Shown here in pieces: positions 40,901-50,338 of a DNA stretch of 64,000 nucleotides. Position numbers and translations under genes: made by a program. Source of the stretch: Phaffia rhodozyma. Its lineage: Eukaryota > Basidiomycota > Tremellomycetes > Cystofilobasidiales > Mrakiaceae. The notes under the pieces were generated by a model. That model searched no databases. It had not been told where the DNA came from and worked only from the letters and a program-made list of their open reading frames with translations. Each line of letters begins with the position of its first letter. The stretch's first letter is position 1. The stretch lies in contig JACGZH010000007.1 in NCBI GenBank assembly GCA_014706385.1, positions 751,501-815,500 on the forward strand, in the 5' to 3' direction.

Positions 40901-42022
40901 CAAGAAAGTAGAGGCCTCGAACGCGATGAAGCTTACGGATTTGATCTCCGAGGTCAAATTTCTTTCGGATCTTCTCAGGCTAGAAGTGAGTCGATCTGCC
41001 ATTCCTCAGTTTGCACCAGTGTTTGTCGGTTGTTCATATCGTTTCCCTCTAAGTTCGTCTTCTCCACACAAGGCATAGAAGCTAATGTGCGAAACACCAT
41101 GGATACTTTGATTGTGAGAGGCCTATACTTTATAGATCTTCAGTTCTGCACAACCTCTCATATCAGCATTGGCTTCTCTTTGTTTGGTACTTCTTAGCAA
41201 GAGCGTGTGGTTTCGTTCGACAACGAAACAGAGCTCGTCTCGCTTAGCGAGACCGAACGCCTCAATGGAAGGGAAACATTTGACTTTTTCTGCTTTCTCG
41301 TCTGGCCGTTCATCGAGAGTTACTGGCTAGCAGCCATAGCGCTGATAAGTCTGTTGGAGCCCAAAGATGGTTCAGGACGACAGTCAGGGTATGTTCGATG
41401 GGTGTCAGAGAAGGATCTGTTGAGTCATGTTCAGTTGTTTGGAAAAACACTTTTTTGGCAGGTGAGTCCTATCTTGCTTCACCTTTTCTAGCACTGGGTC
41501 TTGATTAAAAGATCATAAAATCGTGACGAGTTTAATGTTTGAATTGGGGAACAAGGGGGATCTATCAACACTAGAATCCATCTCCACATTTACTTTGCAA
41601 AATGCTCTCCAACGATTTGCCGAACTTGGTCTGACCTTACGCCGGAGAGTATCCAAAGCTAAGCTCGTAGGGTTGGATCCAAAAGTCGATGAGGATAAAC
41701 TGAATAGTTGGGCAGATAAGATAGGAGCGTTCAGGAGGGAAGGCAAATCAAGGAGAACGAACGCGATAGGTGAGTTTTCAAATACCCGAGCAGTCACATT
41801 TTATCGCGTACTGAAGTCTTTCGGAGTTTACCTTCTTCTATAACTTGTCTCGGTTAAGCGGCGAAACGAGTCTCTGACTTGGCAAGATCTGTAACGATTC
41901 CAATGGCTGACCTGACAGCTTGGCCGATTGTCTCGCCGGTGTCGACGAAACAAGGCTCAACAGAAAACGTCATTGTGAACGAACGACACACTTCTCTGCA
42001 TCCACAAGTTGCGAAACTATAA
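37950..42022 (+). CDS. PlsB/GNPAT-family glycerone-phosphate (DHAP) acyltransferase with peroxisomal PTS1
   Basis: Acyltransferase that esterifies glycerol-3-phosphate or dihydroxyacetone phosphate at the sn-1 position. The start MTTSLPKPTLDPIYFDVQ at 37950 opens a reading frame over about fifteen exons. Seen: a PlsB-type N-terminal helical region (ASIMADLLTSPYVRSRIKVLA, EVTKKMAGELVAKVENPRLIRVYGAVLQKMLARLYQ); block I FLPCHKSHIDYLLISW with the catalytic H-x4-D; block II GPLLRRGGAMFIRRSW; block III LECFIEGTRSRSGKLLPPKFGIL; and block IV VLLAPVSIQYDKVIE. The long C-terminal part matches GNPAT/GPAT rather than the short GPT2/SCT1 fungal enzymes. The last exon (from about 41862) reads ...HTSLHPQVAKL, stopping at 42020-42022. 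AKL is a type-1 peroxisomal signal and is also the ending of mammalian GNPAT. Substrate choice (DHAP versus G3P) is inferred. Confidence 0.87.
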
Positions 42023-44102
42023 CCCACGCTTCTCTTGTGCACGCGTATGTATTTCTCTCGTCTTTCTGTCTTTTGTTTCACTCGTGTATGTTTCGATCAG
42101 GTCACTCGATCTTTGGGCGTTGTACTTTTCTAGCTCGCTTTCTTCTATATGTACAACAAACCATCCACTACATTCTTTCAAAGAAGAAAAGATCTTGCCG
42201 ATGAAATCCTTGAAAGCATGACACGTCACCACCCAGATGGAAAGCAAAGCGCTGCAGGGTTCAAAGCGAAAAGCGAACTTCGACTGCGTTTTACAGGCTT
42301 GGAAATAGAGGAGAAAAAAAAAGCAAGCGCAAGAAGTGGAAATGAAGGTGATTGAATAAGAGATGGGGTTTGGTAAATAAATTCGACGAAGAAGTAAGCG
42401 ATAACATCTTCGGAAGTGTTCTTAGGGACTTGAGCAGAAGAAAAGAGACTTGCGCTTGTGAAAGAACAATCTCTTTAGCTGTTTCCGAGTTATACATGTC
42501 GGAGATGATGGTATTTGGGAGTAGTTCAATCGAGAAAGAGGTATGCTGAGAGGGTAAGGAATGGGGTGATCGACCATCATTGGTCTATCGTCAGTCAATG
42601 GCAACATATATGCTGGCCAACAACTTCAGAAGAGTCAACATCAGACCAGTACTCGAACTCGTTTGCACTCTGGACACCCTTGACAGAAGCCCTGAGACTG
42701 TGTCTTCTTCCTTCTCCTGAACTATCCCTCACCAGAGTCAAAACGACGTTCTTTCTCGCTTCTACGTGTTTCCATACCGCTTTTTCGACTGGACTGGTGT
42801 TTTCCTCTCGTCGATGATCTGGGAGCTGGTTGCCTGCCTTCTGAGATGGAGGAACGAGTGATGTCCGGTTTTTACGTCGGACTTTCGTTCGGGGGGACCG
42901 ACAGAGAGTCGATGGCGATTGAGGGGTTGCGCAAACATATGCTTCGCGTGGTGAGGCTGTTACAAGAGAGAATGGGAGCGAAGTGTCGGTCTGGAAGGAA
43001 TCAGGTTCAAAATGAGGGCTGGATCTAAGAGGTATCTCTCGAGGAATTCCAGGGCGACATCGGCAGACGGGGCTGGGAAGCGTTAATGGCGCGCTTTGAG
43101 AAGGCCGAATTTGACGAGATACGGATGGGCGTATTGGGGAAAGGATCGGGCGCTTCGGAGTTCCAAGGTGAAAGAAAGGCGAGCTCAGATCGGGTCAGAA
43201 GAAAGTAAGCGACCAGGAGGCCGCCTAGAGATAGAAGAGATAAATTTTCATGATACCCTCACCTTGTGCCCTTTCTGGTTCTCCCATCGTTCTTCCGTCG
43301 ACTTGCTGGTCGGAATCTTTCGGTGGAAGAGCCAAGAGAGACCTTGCTTGTGGGATCGAGCAAGAGGCCTTCGGAAGTCTTTCCCGATGTTTCGCTCCAG
43401 GCCGACCGACGTATCTGAGGAACAGTCGGGTGAGAACGTCGTCGGATATAACGTTGGATGGAGATGCATGAAGTATTTTGAAGCAAACAAATGGAAAGAA
43501 CATGCCTTCTTTTCTTTGTATCGTTTATTTTTCCATTCCGAGCCAGACACTATCTGTTCACGCCCACACGAAAGGGCATGTCTCTTGTAGGAAGAATGAC
43601 ATTGTTCGGCTCCGGTTTTGCCCGTGGCTTACTTCCAGGGCGGAAACACTTGTCGTTCTGAAGGAAGGAACAGGAAGAGATGTGGGCGCGTGTTCCTGTT
43701 CCTGTGCCTGTGTCTGTGTCTATGAGCATGGGCATGAGTATAGTCAGACTGGTTCATTGTGGTTATGAGATCTTAAGGTCTCATCGTCAGCATCCATCCG
43801 ATCAGTCGTCCATATCATCATGTCGGAGTGTTGCAACCAGTGTTATCTCTTGATCAGCATGATGTTAGTACATAGAGATGTGTGCGCGCAACATCGATCC
43901 GGAAACGGGAGGAAAGACAGCGCGCGCAAGAGGTGATGATGTCAAACCGCCTTCTGACACACAGACCCGGTTCAAGTAATCAAGGCTTTAGTCGGCTGAT
44001 CTCGAGTAGCTTGATTGCGTAACCACGACACCACAACCAGCGAGCGGGAATCCGCCAAAGACTATTTTGGTTACATCTCGCTCGAGTGCTGCCGATGATA
44101 CC

Positions 44103-44114
44103 CGGCTCTGACCG
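44103..44114. promoter_or_regulatory. CGG-N6-CCG inverted triplet in the PCK1 upstream region
   Basis: Zn2Cys6 dimers typically bind CGG/CCG inverted repeats. This one lies 421 bp before the PCK1 start codon. AcuK/AcuM-type gluconeogenic regulators favour a 7-bp spacer, so the 6-bp spacer here is off by one. Regulatory role is inferred. Confidence 0.3.
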
Positions 44115-44387
44115 ATATCCGATAAACCCGAGCTTGAATGACCTTTCACTCAGGCGCTTTACTGCTCGTGCTGACGATACCTCGATGTTGCTCCTACTCT
44201 CAGTGCTCGTTGCTCTAGATGCTGATGTTCTACCCGCTTAATGATGCCTCTCTTGTGCTTATTTCCATTCTCTTGTAGCTAACAATGGTGTCTTCCGTTT
44301 TCGGGTTAAGCCTCTGGTAGAAAGAATTCTCAGTTGTTCCATATCCGCTCCTTGATGCCAGACCAGCTGATTGACCATCGTCCATGG

Positions 44388-44395
44388 TATATATA
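44388..44395 (+). promoter_or_regulatory. TATA box of PCK1
   Basis: TATATATA followed by CCCC, 140 bp upstream of the ATG, a usual distance for a strong, regulated fungal promoter. Confidence 0.6.
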
Positions 44396-44473
44396 CCCCT
44401 TTAGCCATATCCATCCTTGACTTCCTCTTCTTCTCCTCATCATTGCCCTTGCCCTTCTGCCTAACCTCAGAAT

Positions 44474-44500
44474 ACACACACACACACGCACACACATACA
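44474..44500. repeat. (CA)n tract in the PCK1 5' leader
   Basis: Imperfect CA repeat with a G and a T interruption, between the TATA box and the start codon, so probably in the 5' UTR. Confidence 0.7.
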
Positions 44501-44534
44501 CATAGTCCCATCTCAGTCCTAGCCCTTTTTCACA

Positions 44535-46871
44535 ATGTCCAACAACTACAAGGTAAGATTCACCCCCGCTTATCACTCAGTCCGTCTTCCGAAGCACACG
44601 ACCTTGAGCTTACCCGGCTCTTGTGCTTGATCGCTCTCTCGCTTGTACTTCCCGCTCGAAACAGTTCCTCGGTGAAGAGCTCACTTCGTTGTCCCAAGCC
44701 GGGTTTGACATGTAAGCAGTTGTTGCTCTCAATAGACGGTCATACATAGGCGCCTGAATCTTTGGTCACCTAACCCACTAACAAAATTCATGCATCTACT
44801 CTTGCGCGCATCCTTTTTGTCTCATCTTTTCGCACTGTAGGGACAAGATCCGTAAGTCGCCTGATCTAGCTGTCCCAGTCTATACAGCTACTCTCTTCTG
44901 ATACCTGTCCTCCATTCTCTCCTGCCGCTCTGTAGATGTTAAGCGTAATGCTCCAGTCGCCACCCTCTACGAGGATGCCATCCGAAACGAAGGAGCTATC
45001 ATCTCCAACACCGGTGCGCTGATCAACTTTTCCGGAAAGAAGACTGGTCGATCGCCCAAGGACAAGCGAATCGTTTACGAGGAGACCAGCAAAGACGATG
45101 TTTGGTGGGGATCTGTAAACATCAAGATGGAGTTCGTCCTACGTCCTACATTCTACTTTTCTGAGGTTCAGCTACTGTTGAACCATCTACTGACCTTCGC
45201 TCCTGCCTCTCCATTGCTTTAGCGAGCACACTTTTGAGATCAACCGAGAGCGAGCCATTGATTACTTAAATACAAGAGAGAACGTCTGTAAGTACTATCA
45301 TTCTTTCCTGCTTTGCTTGATCCTTTGCGCTGTCGCTAAAGAAAACATTTTCAATTCTTTTTTCGACAGACGTTTTCGATGGATACGCCGGTGCCGACCC
45401 CAAGTACCGAATCAAGGTCCGAGTTATTGCCTCCCGAGCGTACCACGCCCTCTTCATGGTGAGTGCATTCATAGGTGCAATGCAGTTATTCTTAGTACTG
45501 CCAAGACTGATTCTTTTTTGTTTATGTTAATCCTGCAGAACAACATGCTTATTCGACCTACTGAGGCTGAGCTCGAGACTTACGGAGAGCCCGACTTCAC
45601 GATCTACAATGCCGGCCAATTCCCAGCCAACAGATTCACCACCGGTATGACCTCGACTACCTCAGTCGAGATTAACTTCAAGCGAATGGAGATGGTCATC
45701 CTCGGTACTGAGTACGCCGGAGAGATGAAGAAAGGAGTGTTCTCCGTCATGCACTACATCCAGCCCGTCAAGTTTGGACAGCTCAGTTTACACTCTTCGG
45801 CCAACGAGGGAATTGACGAGAACGATGTGACATTGTTCTTTGGATTGAGTGGAACTGGAAAGACGTACGTCGCTTTTTGATTGTATATGCCTCTTCTTTC
45901 ATTCACTAATCTATCTTTTGATTTCCTCCTCTAGTACGCTCTCGACTGATCCTAAGCGACTTTTGATCGGAGACGACGAGTAAGTATCCTTTTCTGTATA
46001 TCTCGCCTCTACCGACCGCCTCGCTTACCTTTTGTTGTTTCTCAGACACGTCTGGTCCGATACCGGAGTTTTCAACATCGAAGGGGGTTGCTACGCCAAG
46101 TGTATCAACCTGTCTGCTGAGAAGGAGCCCGAGATTTTCAAGGCCATTCGGTTTGGATCGATCCTAGAGAACGTGGTTTACGACCCGGCCAACAGAGCGC
46201 CGGACTACGATGATGTCAGCATCACCGAGAACACTCGATGTGCTTACCCAATTGACTACATTGATGGCCACAAGCCTGGTTCGCTCTCCCACTCGCAACC
46301 CAAGAACTTGGTATTCTTGACGTGTGACGCTTACGGTGTTCTCCCACCAATCTCCAAGCTTACTCCGGAGCAAGCCTCCTACCACTTTATCGCTGGATAC
46401 ACCTCCAAGACCCCTGGAACTGAGGACGGTATTGTTGAGCCCAGCCCGACCTTCTCTACCTGTTACGGACAGCCCTTCATCGTCCTCCACCCTGCTCGGT
46501 ACGCTAAAATGCTCGCTGAGAGGATGTCGGCCACCAACGCTCACTGTTACCTGATCAACACCGGATGGACCGGAGGAAAGTTCGGAACCGGCCGACGATG
46601 CCCGCTTAAATACACCCGGGCCATCGTCGACGCCATTCACAACGGATCCCTCGCCAATGCCGAGTACGAAAACTTCCCTACCTTCAACTTGTCCATTCCC
46701 AAGGCCGTAGAAGGCGTGCCTTCAGAGATCCTGAACCCTCTCAAGGCCTGGCCGTCGCAAGATGCCTTCACCAGCGAGGTCACCAAGCTTGCTGGCATGT
46801 TCAACCAGGCTTTCAAGAAGTACGAGGATGGTGTGTCGCGGGAGGTTCTTTTGGCTGGTCCCCAGATTTAA
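44535..46871 (+). CDS. PCK1: Phosphoenolpyruvate carboxykinase (ATP)
   Basis: Catalyses oxaloacetate + ATP to phosphoenolpyruvate + CO2 + ADP, the committed step of gluconeogenesis, in the cytosol. The start MSNNYK at 44535 is followed by small exons: [16 protein letters not shown], then [46 protein letters not shown]. Next are [63 protein letters not shown], and the kinase-1a loop [16 protein letters not shown] with the P-loop GLSGTGKT split by an intron. The kinase-2 motif is LLIGDDEHVW, followed by NIEGGCYAK and RFGSILENV. The adenine-binding region ([22 protein letters not shown]) sits in the last 840-bp exon. It ends at 46871, about 545 aa, the usual length. It is the ATP-dependent (yeast/bacterial) type, not the GTP type. 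Confidence 0.97.
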
Positions 46872-47334
46872 TCTAGACGCCTTCTTCTCTTCCTCTTATC
46901 TTACTCGGGGACTATCTCTTTATCTCTTCCATTCACTTCATGCTGGTCTTTGCTTTGTTGTAAACTCATACTCAATTCCCTTTCTTTCGCTTTCGATCCG
47001 CATTCGGGCATCTGTGTTGTTACCATCATTTTCCTCCTTATTCTTCTATGTTGGAGCATCTCTTGTTGTCTGCCAATCACATATATATAAATACATACAT
47101 CTCACAAATTTCATGATCTTTACTCTTCGACTTGAAAACGGAATGCCGGAATGTCTGAATATCTGAATATTCTAAGAGCTGCTTATTGCGTGCGCGTGGG
47201 CCTGCCGATCACGTGACATACGACAACGTCAGACGAAGCCGAGCGAACCAATGACTTTCTTACGACTAACCTTCCTTCCGTTCTCTTTATCTTCTTCATT
47301 CCTTAATTCCGAGCTCGATTTGGTGCTCTTGTTT
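46872..47334. other. Intergenic region PCK1 / zeta-fold kinase gene
   Basis: T/C-rich PCK1 3' flank, a short ATAT tract near 47083, then a promoter with a TCACGTGAC element at 47209-47217. No gene is seen. Confidence 0.55.
47210..47215. promoter_or_regulatory. CACGTG E-box upstream of the zeta-fold kinase gene
   Basis: Lies 120-125 bp before the ATG, in the context GATCACGTGACATA, the same octamer (CACGTGAC) as at 3625 and 8751. Confidence 0.4.
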
Positions 47335-49223
47335 GATGTTCAGCCTGCGGCTACTTAGGTATGTGCTCTCGATAACTTCAATTTCTTTCATGACCTGTCA
47401 ACTCAAGATTAGAGAGTTGTCAGAATGGATAAGCCCAGATCTATATCTTTCGGCCAGTTATTCTTGCTAACTAACATTTCTTTGGTTTTAATCTTAATGC
47501 TCCATGCCCGTTTCCTTCACCTTCTCTTGTTTTCGACGTTCTTCATCTCCCGTTCTTTTTTGCTGAAACGACAACGATAGCACGAAATTCAACTTGCCAA
47601 TCCGGCTTACTCGAAGTATCTCGTTTCCATCCAAACCGACTACTCTCTCGCCAACCAACCAGCTCTTTCCTTCACCCATGCTTTTCACATCCCCGAACCG
47701 GTTAATTTCTCCGACGACTCTCGGCAGCCCGCCTCCGTTTCTAACACAAGAAGACCTCCGTCGGTCAACTTCTGATCTGTACGCTGATTTCAAGAATCTT
47801 AGTCTAGAAGAGCTGGCAAGACCGGAGATGCATGATGGACCATGGGGGTTTGCGAGAAGTCGGTTGGATTATACTTATCATCGGAATCCAAGTCCGGAAC
47901 GGCGAGCGTGCGTCTCTGCATATTCATCTTCCTCTCTCCCTGTCTCTTTCTTTCTTCCTCGCCTTCTTTGGTCAACAACCGATTTCAATTGGGCTTGTTT
48001 GTGCGTTCGACTCAACTATATAGGCTTCAAGACGAGATCGTCTCGCTTGTGTTAGCAGAATCACATAAAGAAGAATGTCGTTTCTGTCATCCTTCCTCTC
48101 GATCACCGACACCAAGTTCGAATTCTTCGACGGGACGCGAGTCAAGTGGCAAAGATACATCGAGCTGTACGAATAGCTCGGACTGCGAGGAGGATTCAAC
48201 ACTGATTTGTAAGTCGCCAAACAAACAGGCCGATCCTTTGGAGCCGGGATGTTGTAATGGAACATCCACAAAACTAGGTCGGTCGACAAAGCCGGTCGCG
48301 TTGTTCACAAGTGGAGGCATGGGCGCTGGGAAGGGGCATGTGCTGAGAACTTTCTTAGAAGATGGAAGGATTCGGCTGGAAGATGATTTCGTGTGGTATG
48401 TCTTGATGTTTCCTTTTTGATTCCTTACCTCAAGACAAACAAACATATAGATCATAAACTGGTCAGACCGCGTATAGAAGGATCGTTCAATTTCTTGCTC
48501 ACACGACTGTATCTCGTTCACTGGTGTTCATGATACCATGATACTCTACAGGATAGACCCGGATAAACTCTCCCAGTTACTTCCTGAACGACCTCTCTAC
48601 TTGCTCTCAAACCCCGACGACGCATCAACCTTGCTTCATGCTGAAGCCTCTCTTCTCCAAGAACTTCTCACCACGGTTGCTAGGCAACAGCATCGATCAG
48701 TCGTCATTGACGGCTCTCTTTCCTGTTCGGATTGGTTCCGAGGGGTGATGACAGAGTTCAGACAGTCTGGTTATCTGGTAGAAGTGGTGTTTGTGTTTTG
48801 TAGAGACGAGGACGTGATGTGGCATCGAGCGGAGAAGAGGAGGATCAAGACTGGAAGACGGGTTTCTCGAGCACAGGTTGGTTGTTCTTCTCCCTTCCCT
48901 TATGCTTTGAAAAGAAGAGAAGTGCTTAGCTCGAATGCTGACATCTGATTTTTCATGTTGATTTTGTTTAAATAAAACCTTCGTCTATCAAGATTCACAA
49001 TTCCCGACTTAAATCACCTGTTTCTGTTCAAACACTCTCTAAACCTTCATCGGACGGAAAAGCGTTCATAGATAGACTTCGTCTGGTTGACAACTCGACA
49101 GACCTACCGGTTCAACCTCCGGTCATCGTTTATGACTCAACCGAAGACCCAGGTTGGAAAGAGGGTCTAGGCGGAGATGTACCTGTTGAAAAGATTGCCT
49201 TGGGTGAAAAACCAAAGCTTTGA
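47335..49223 (+). CDS. Zeta-toxin-fold P-loop kinase with a mitochondrial-type leader
   Basis: Eukaryotic relative of the zeta-toxin/chloramphenicol-phosphotransferase kinase fold; substrate unknown. The first exon MFSLRLL (47335) joins across a 225-nt intron to STKFNLPIRLTRSISFPSKP. Together they form an Arg/Ser/Leu-rich N-terminus with no acidic residue, typical of a mitochondrial presequence. Mid-protein a conserved-looking block (FLTQEDLRRSTSDLYADFKNLSLEELARPEMHDGPWGFARSRLDY) precedes a Ser-rich, Cys-containing insert. The kinase core has the P-loop as TSGGMGAGKGHVLRTFL, then IDPDKLSQLLPERPLYLL, the helix DDASTLLHAEASLLQELLTTVA, HRSVVIDGSLSCSDWFRGVM and VEVVFVFCRDEDVMWHRAEKRRIKTGRRV. This last part gives the Arg-rich lid. 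The C-terminal exon ends ...EKIALGEKPKL at 49223. It is a host enzyme, not a plasmid toxin-antitoxin gene: it has introns and no antitoxin beside it. Confidence 0.75.
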
Positions 49224-50338
49224 AGGAAAAGTGAGGGCCTTCTCCAAACGTTTCCTCTCTTTTCTCATTGCGTCTGCGTTTTCCTTCGTTCTTTCTCGCT
49301 TTCGTCCCATCCCTCACATCGTTCATCGGTCTTGCTTGCCGCTCGTTTGAGCTCAGCTCTATTGTTAATCGTCTTAGAGGCTCATTCGTTGTATCATCTG
49401 TAGTAATAGCTAAAAGGAAAGAAGAAAGGCCCCTTCAAACGACAATCAGCCGATAGATCCCCTTTTCTTCCAATTGCCCTCCTCGTATTCCCTCGCCTCT
49501 CGCTTCTTGGTCTATTTGTTTCTCTCCTCTGATGCGTCAAATACGGATATATATCGATAGATTTAGAAATTGAAAGATTATCACTCTCTATCTTTCCTAG
49601 GATTCATATATATATATATGTTGAAAATCATTTCTTTGTTTTCCCGTCGGACCTGAGGAGCATACATGATCAGTCCATGACTCGTTTCGAGAAAGCACAA
49701 GAGGAAGAGACTAGTAGAGTAAACGGACGCCTTACAGAGAAAGGAGAGATAGAAGAATCTTGAGAAGAGAGCGTACGAGATACGAGAGGTTGCAATATAC
49801 AAACAAACTGAACAGAGTGTAATCTTACATACTAGTACAGAAGCAACGGTATCTCTTTCTGGATGTATAAACAAGGGGAGGCGAAAAAGAAAAGAGAGGA
49901 ATTTGATGCGTCAACCAAGGCTATGGATAAGAGTATGGATAGAGGGTGATCATAAATTGACGGAGTTTATAGACTGGATAGTGTTCTACAAATGGTACAG
50001 TAAATGCATATACGTATAGCTGAATGAATAAGATCGTTGAGGTCGTTACGATGGTGGAACAAAAGCACGGAAAAGTTTTTTTTTCCGAATAGAAGAGATG
50101 AGGGATATACATGCATTCGTCTCTGTAGAGAGACGTCGCGCATTCGAAGAATTCGATAGTTTTATTTTACTTCAAATAAACAAAGAAAAGAAAAAGAAGA
50201 AGAAGAAGAAGAAGAAGAAATGACGAAACGACCGGGAAGGGAGTCTTCGATAAAGTGCCTGCTCACTTTGAGTCCTTTGCTAGCTCACATTTCTCTTCAA
50301 ACGCGGCATCGGCAGCCGACTCAAACTCTGACCCTTTC
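49224..50338. other. 1.1 kb gap with short AT repeats
   Basis: 3' flanks of two convergent genes. Contains an AT run at about 49605-49619 and a (GAA)n run at about 50195-50219. No coding frame is supported. Confidence 0.55.
50195..50219. repeat. (GAA)n trinucleotide run
   Basis: About eight GAA/AGA units ending just before 50220, in the 3' flank of the next minus-strand gene. Confidence 0.75.

Larger units (their letters stand above)
42023..44534. other. 2.5 kb gap before PCK1; no gene supported
   Basis: Several modest frames exist (for example plus 42149-42355, ending EIEEKKKASARSGNEGD, and plus 42352-42549). None shows a domain, clear splice-linked continuity or a family I recognise. Overlapping frames on both strands at 43200-43590 shadow one another. 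The right-hand part (43800-44534) is the PCK1 promoter, unusually long for this compact window. It holds a CGG-N6-CCG element at 44103-44114, a CA-rich run and a TATA box. A non-coding transcript or an unknown gene could hide here. Confidence 0.4.

Noticed and set aside
47335..49223. A toxin-antitoxin module (zeta toxin)
   Set aside because: The gene is spliced, has a mitochondrial-type leader and no neighbouring epsilon-like antitoxin; it is a eukaryotic kinase of the same fold.
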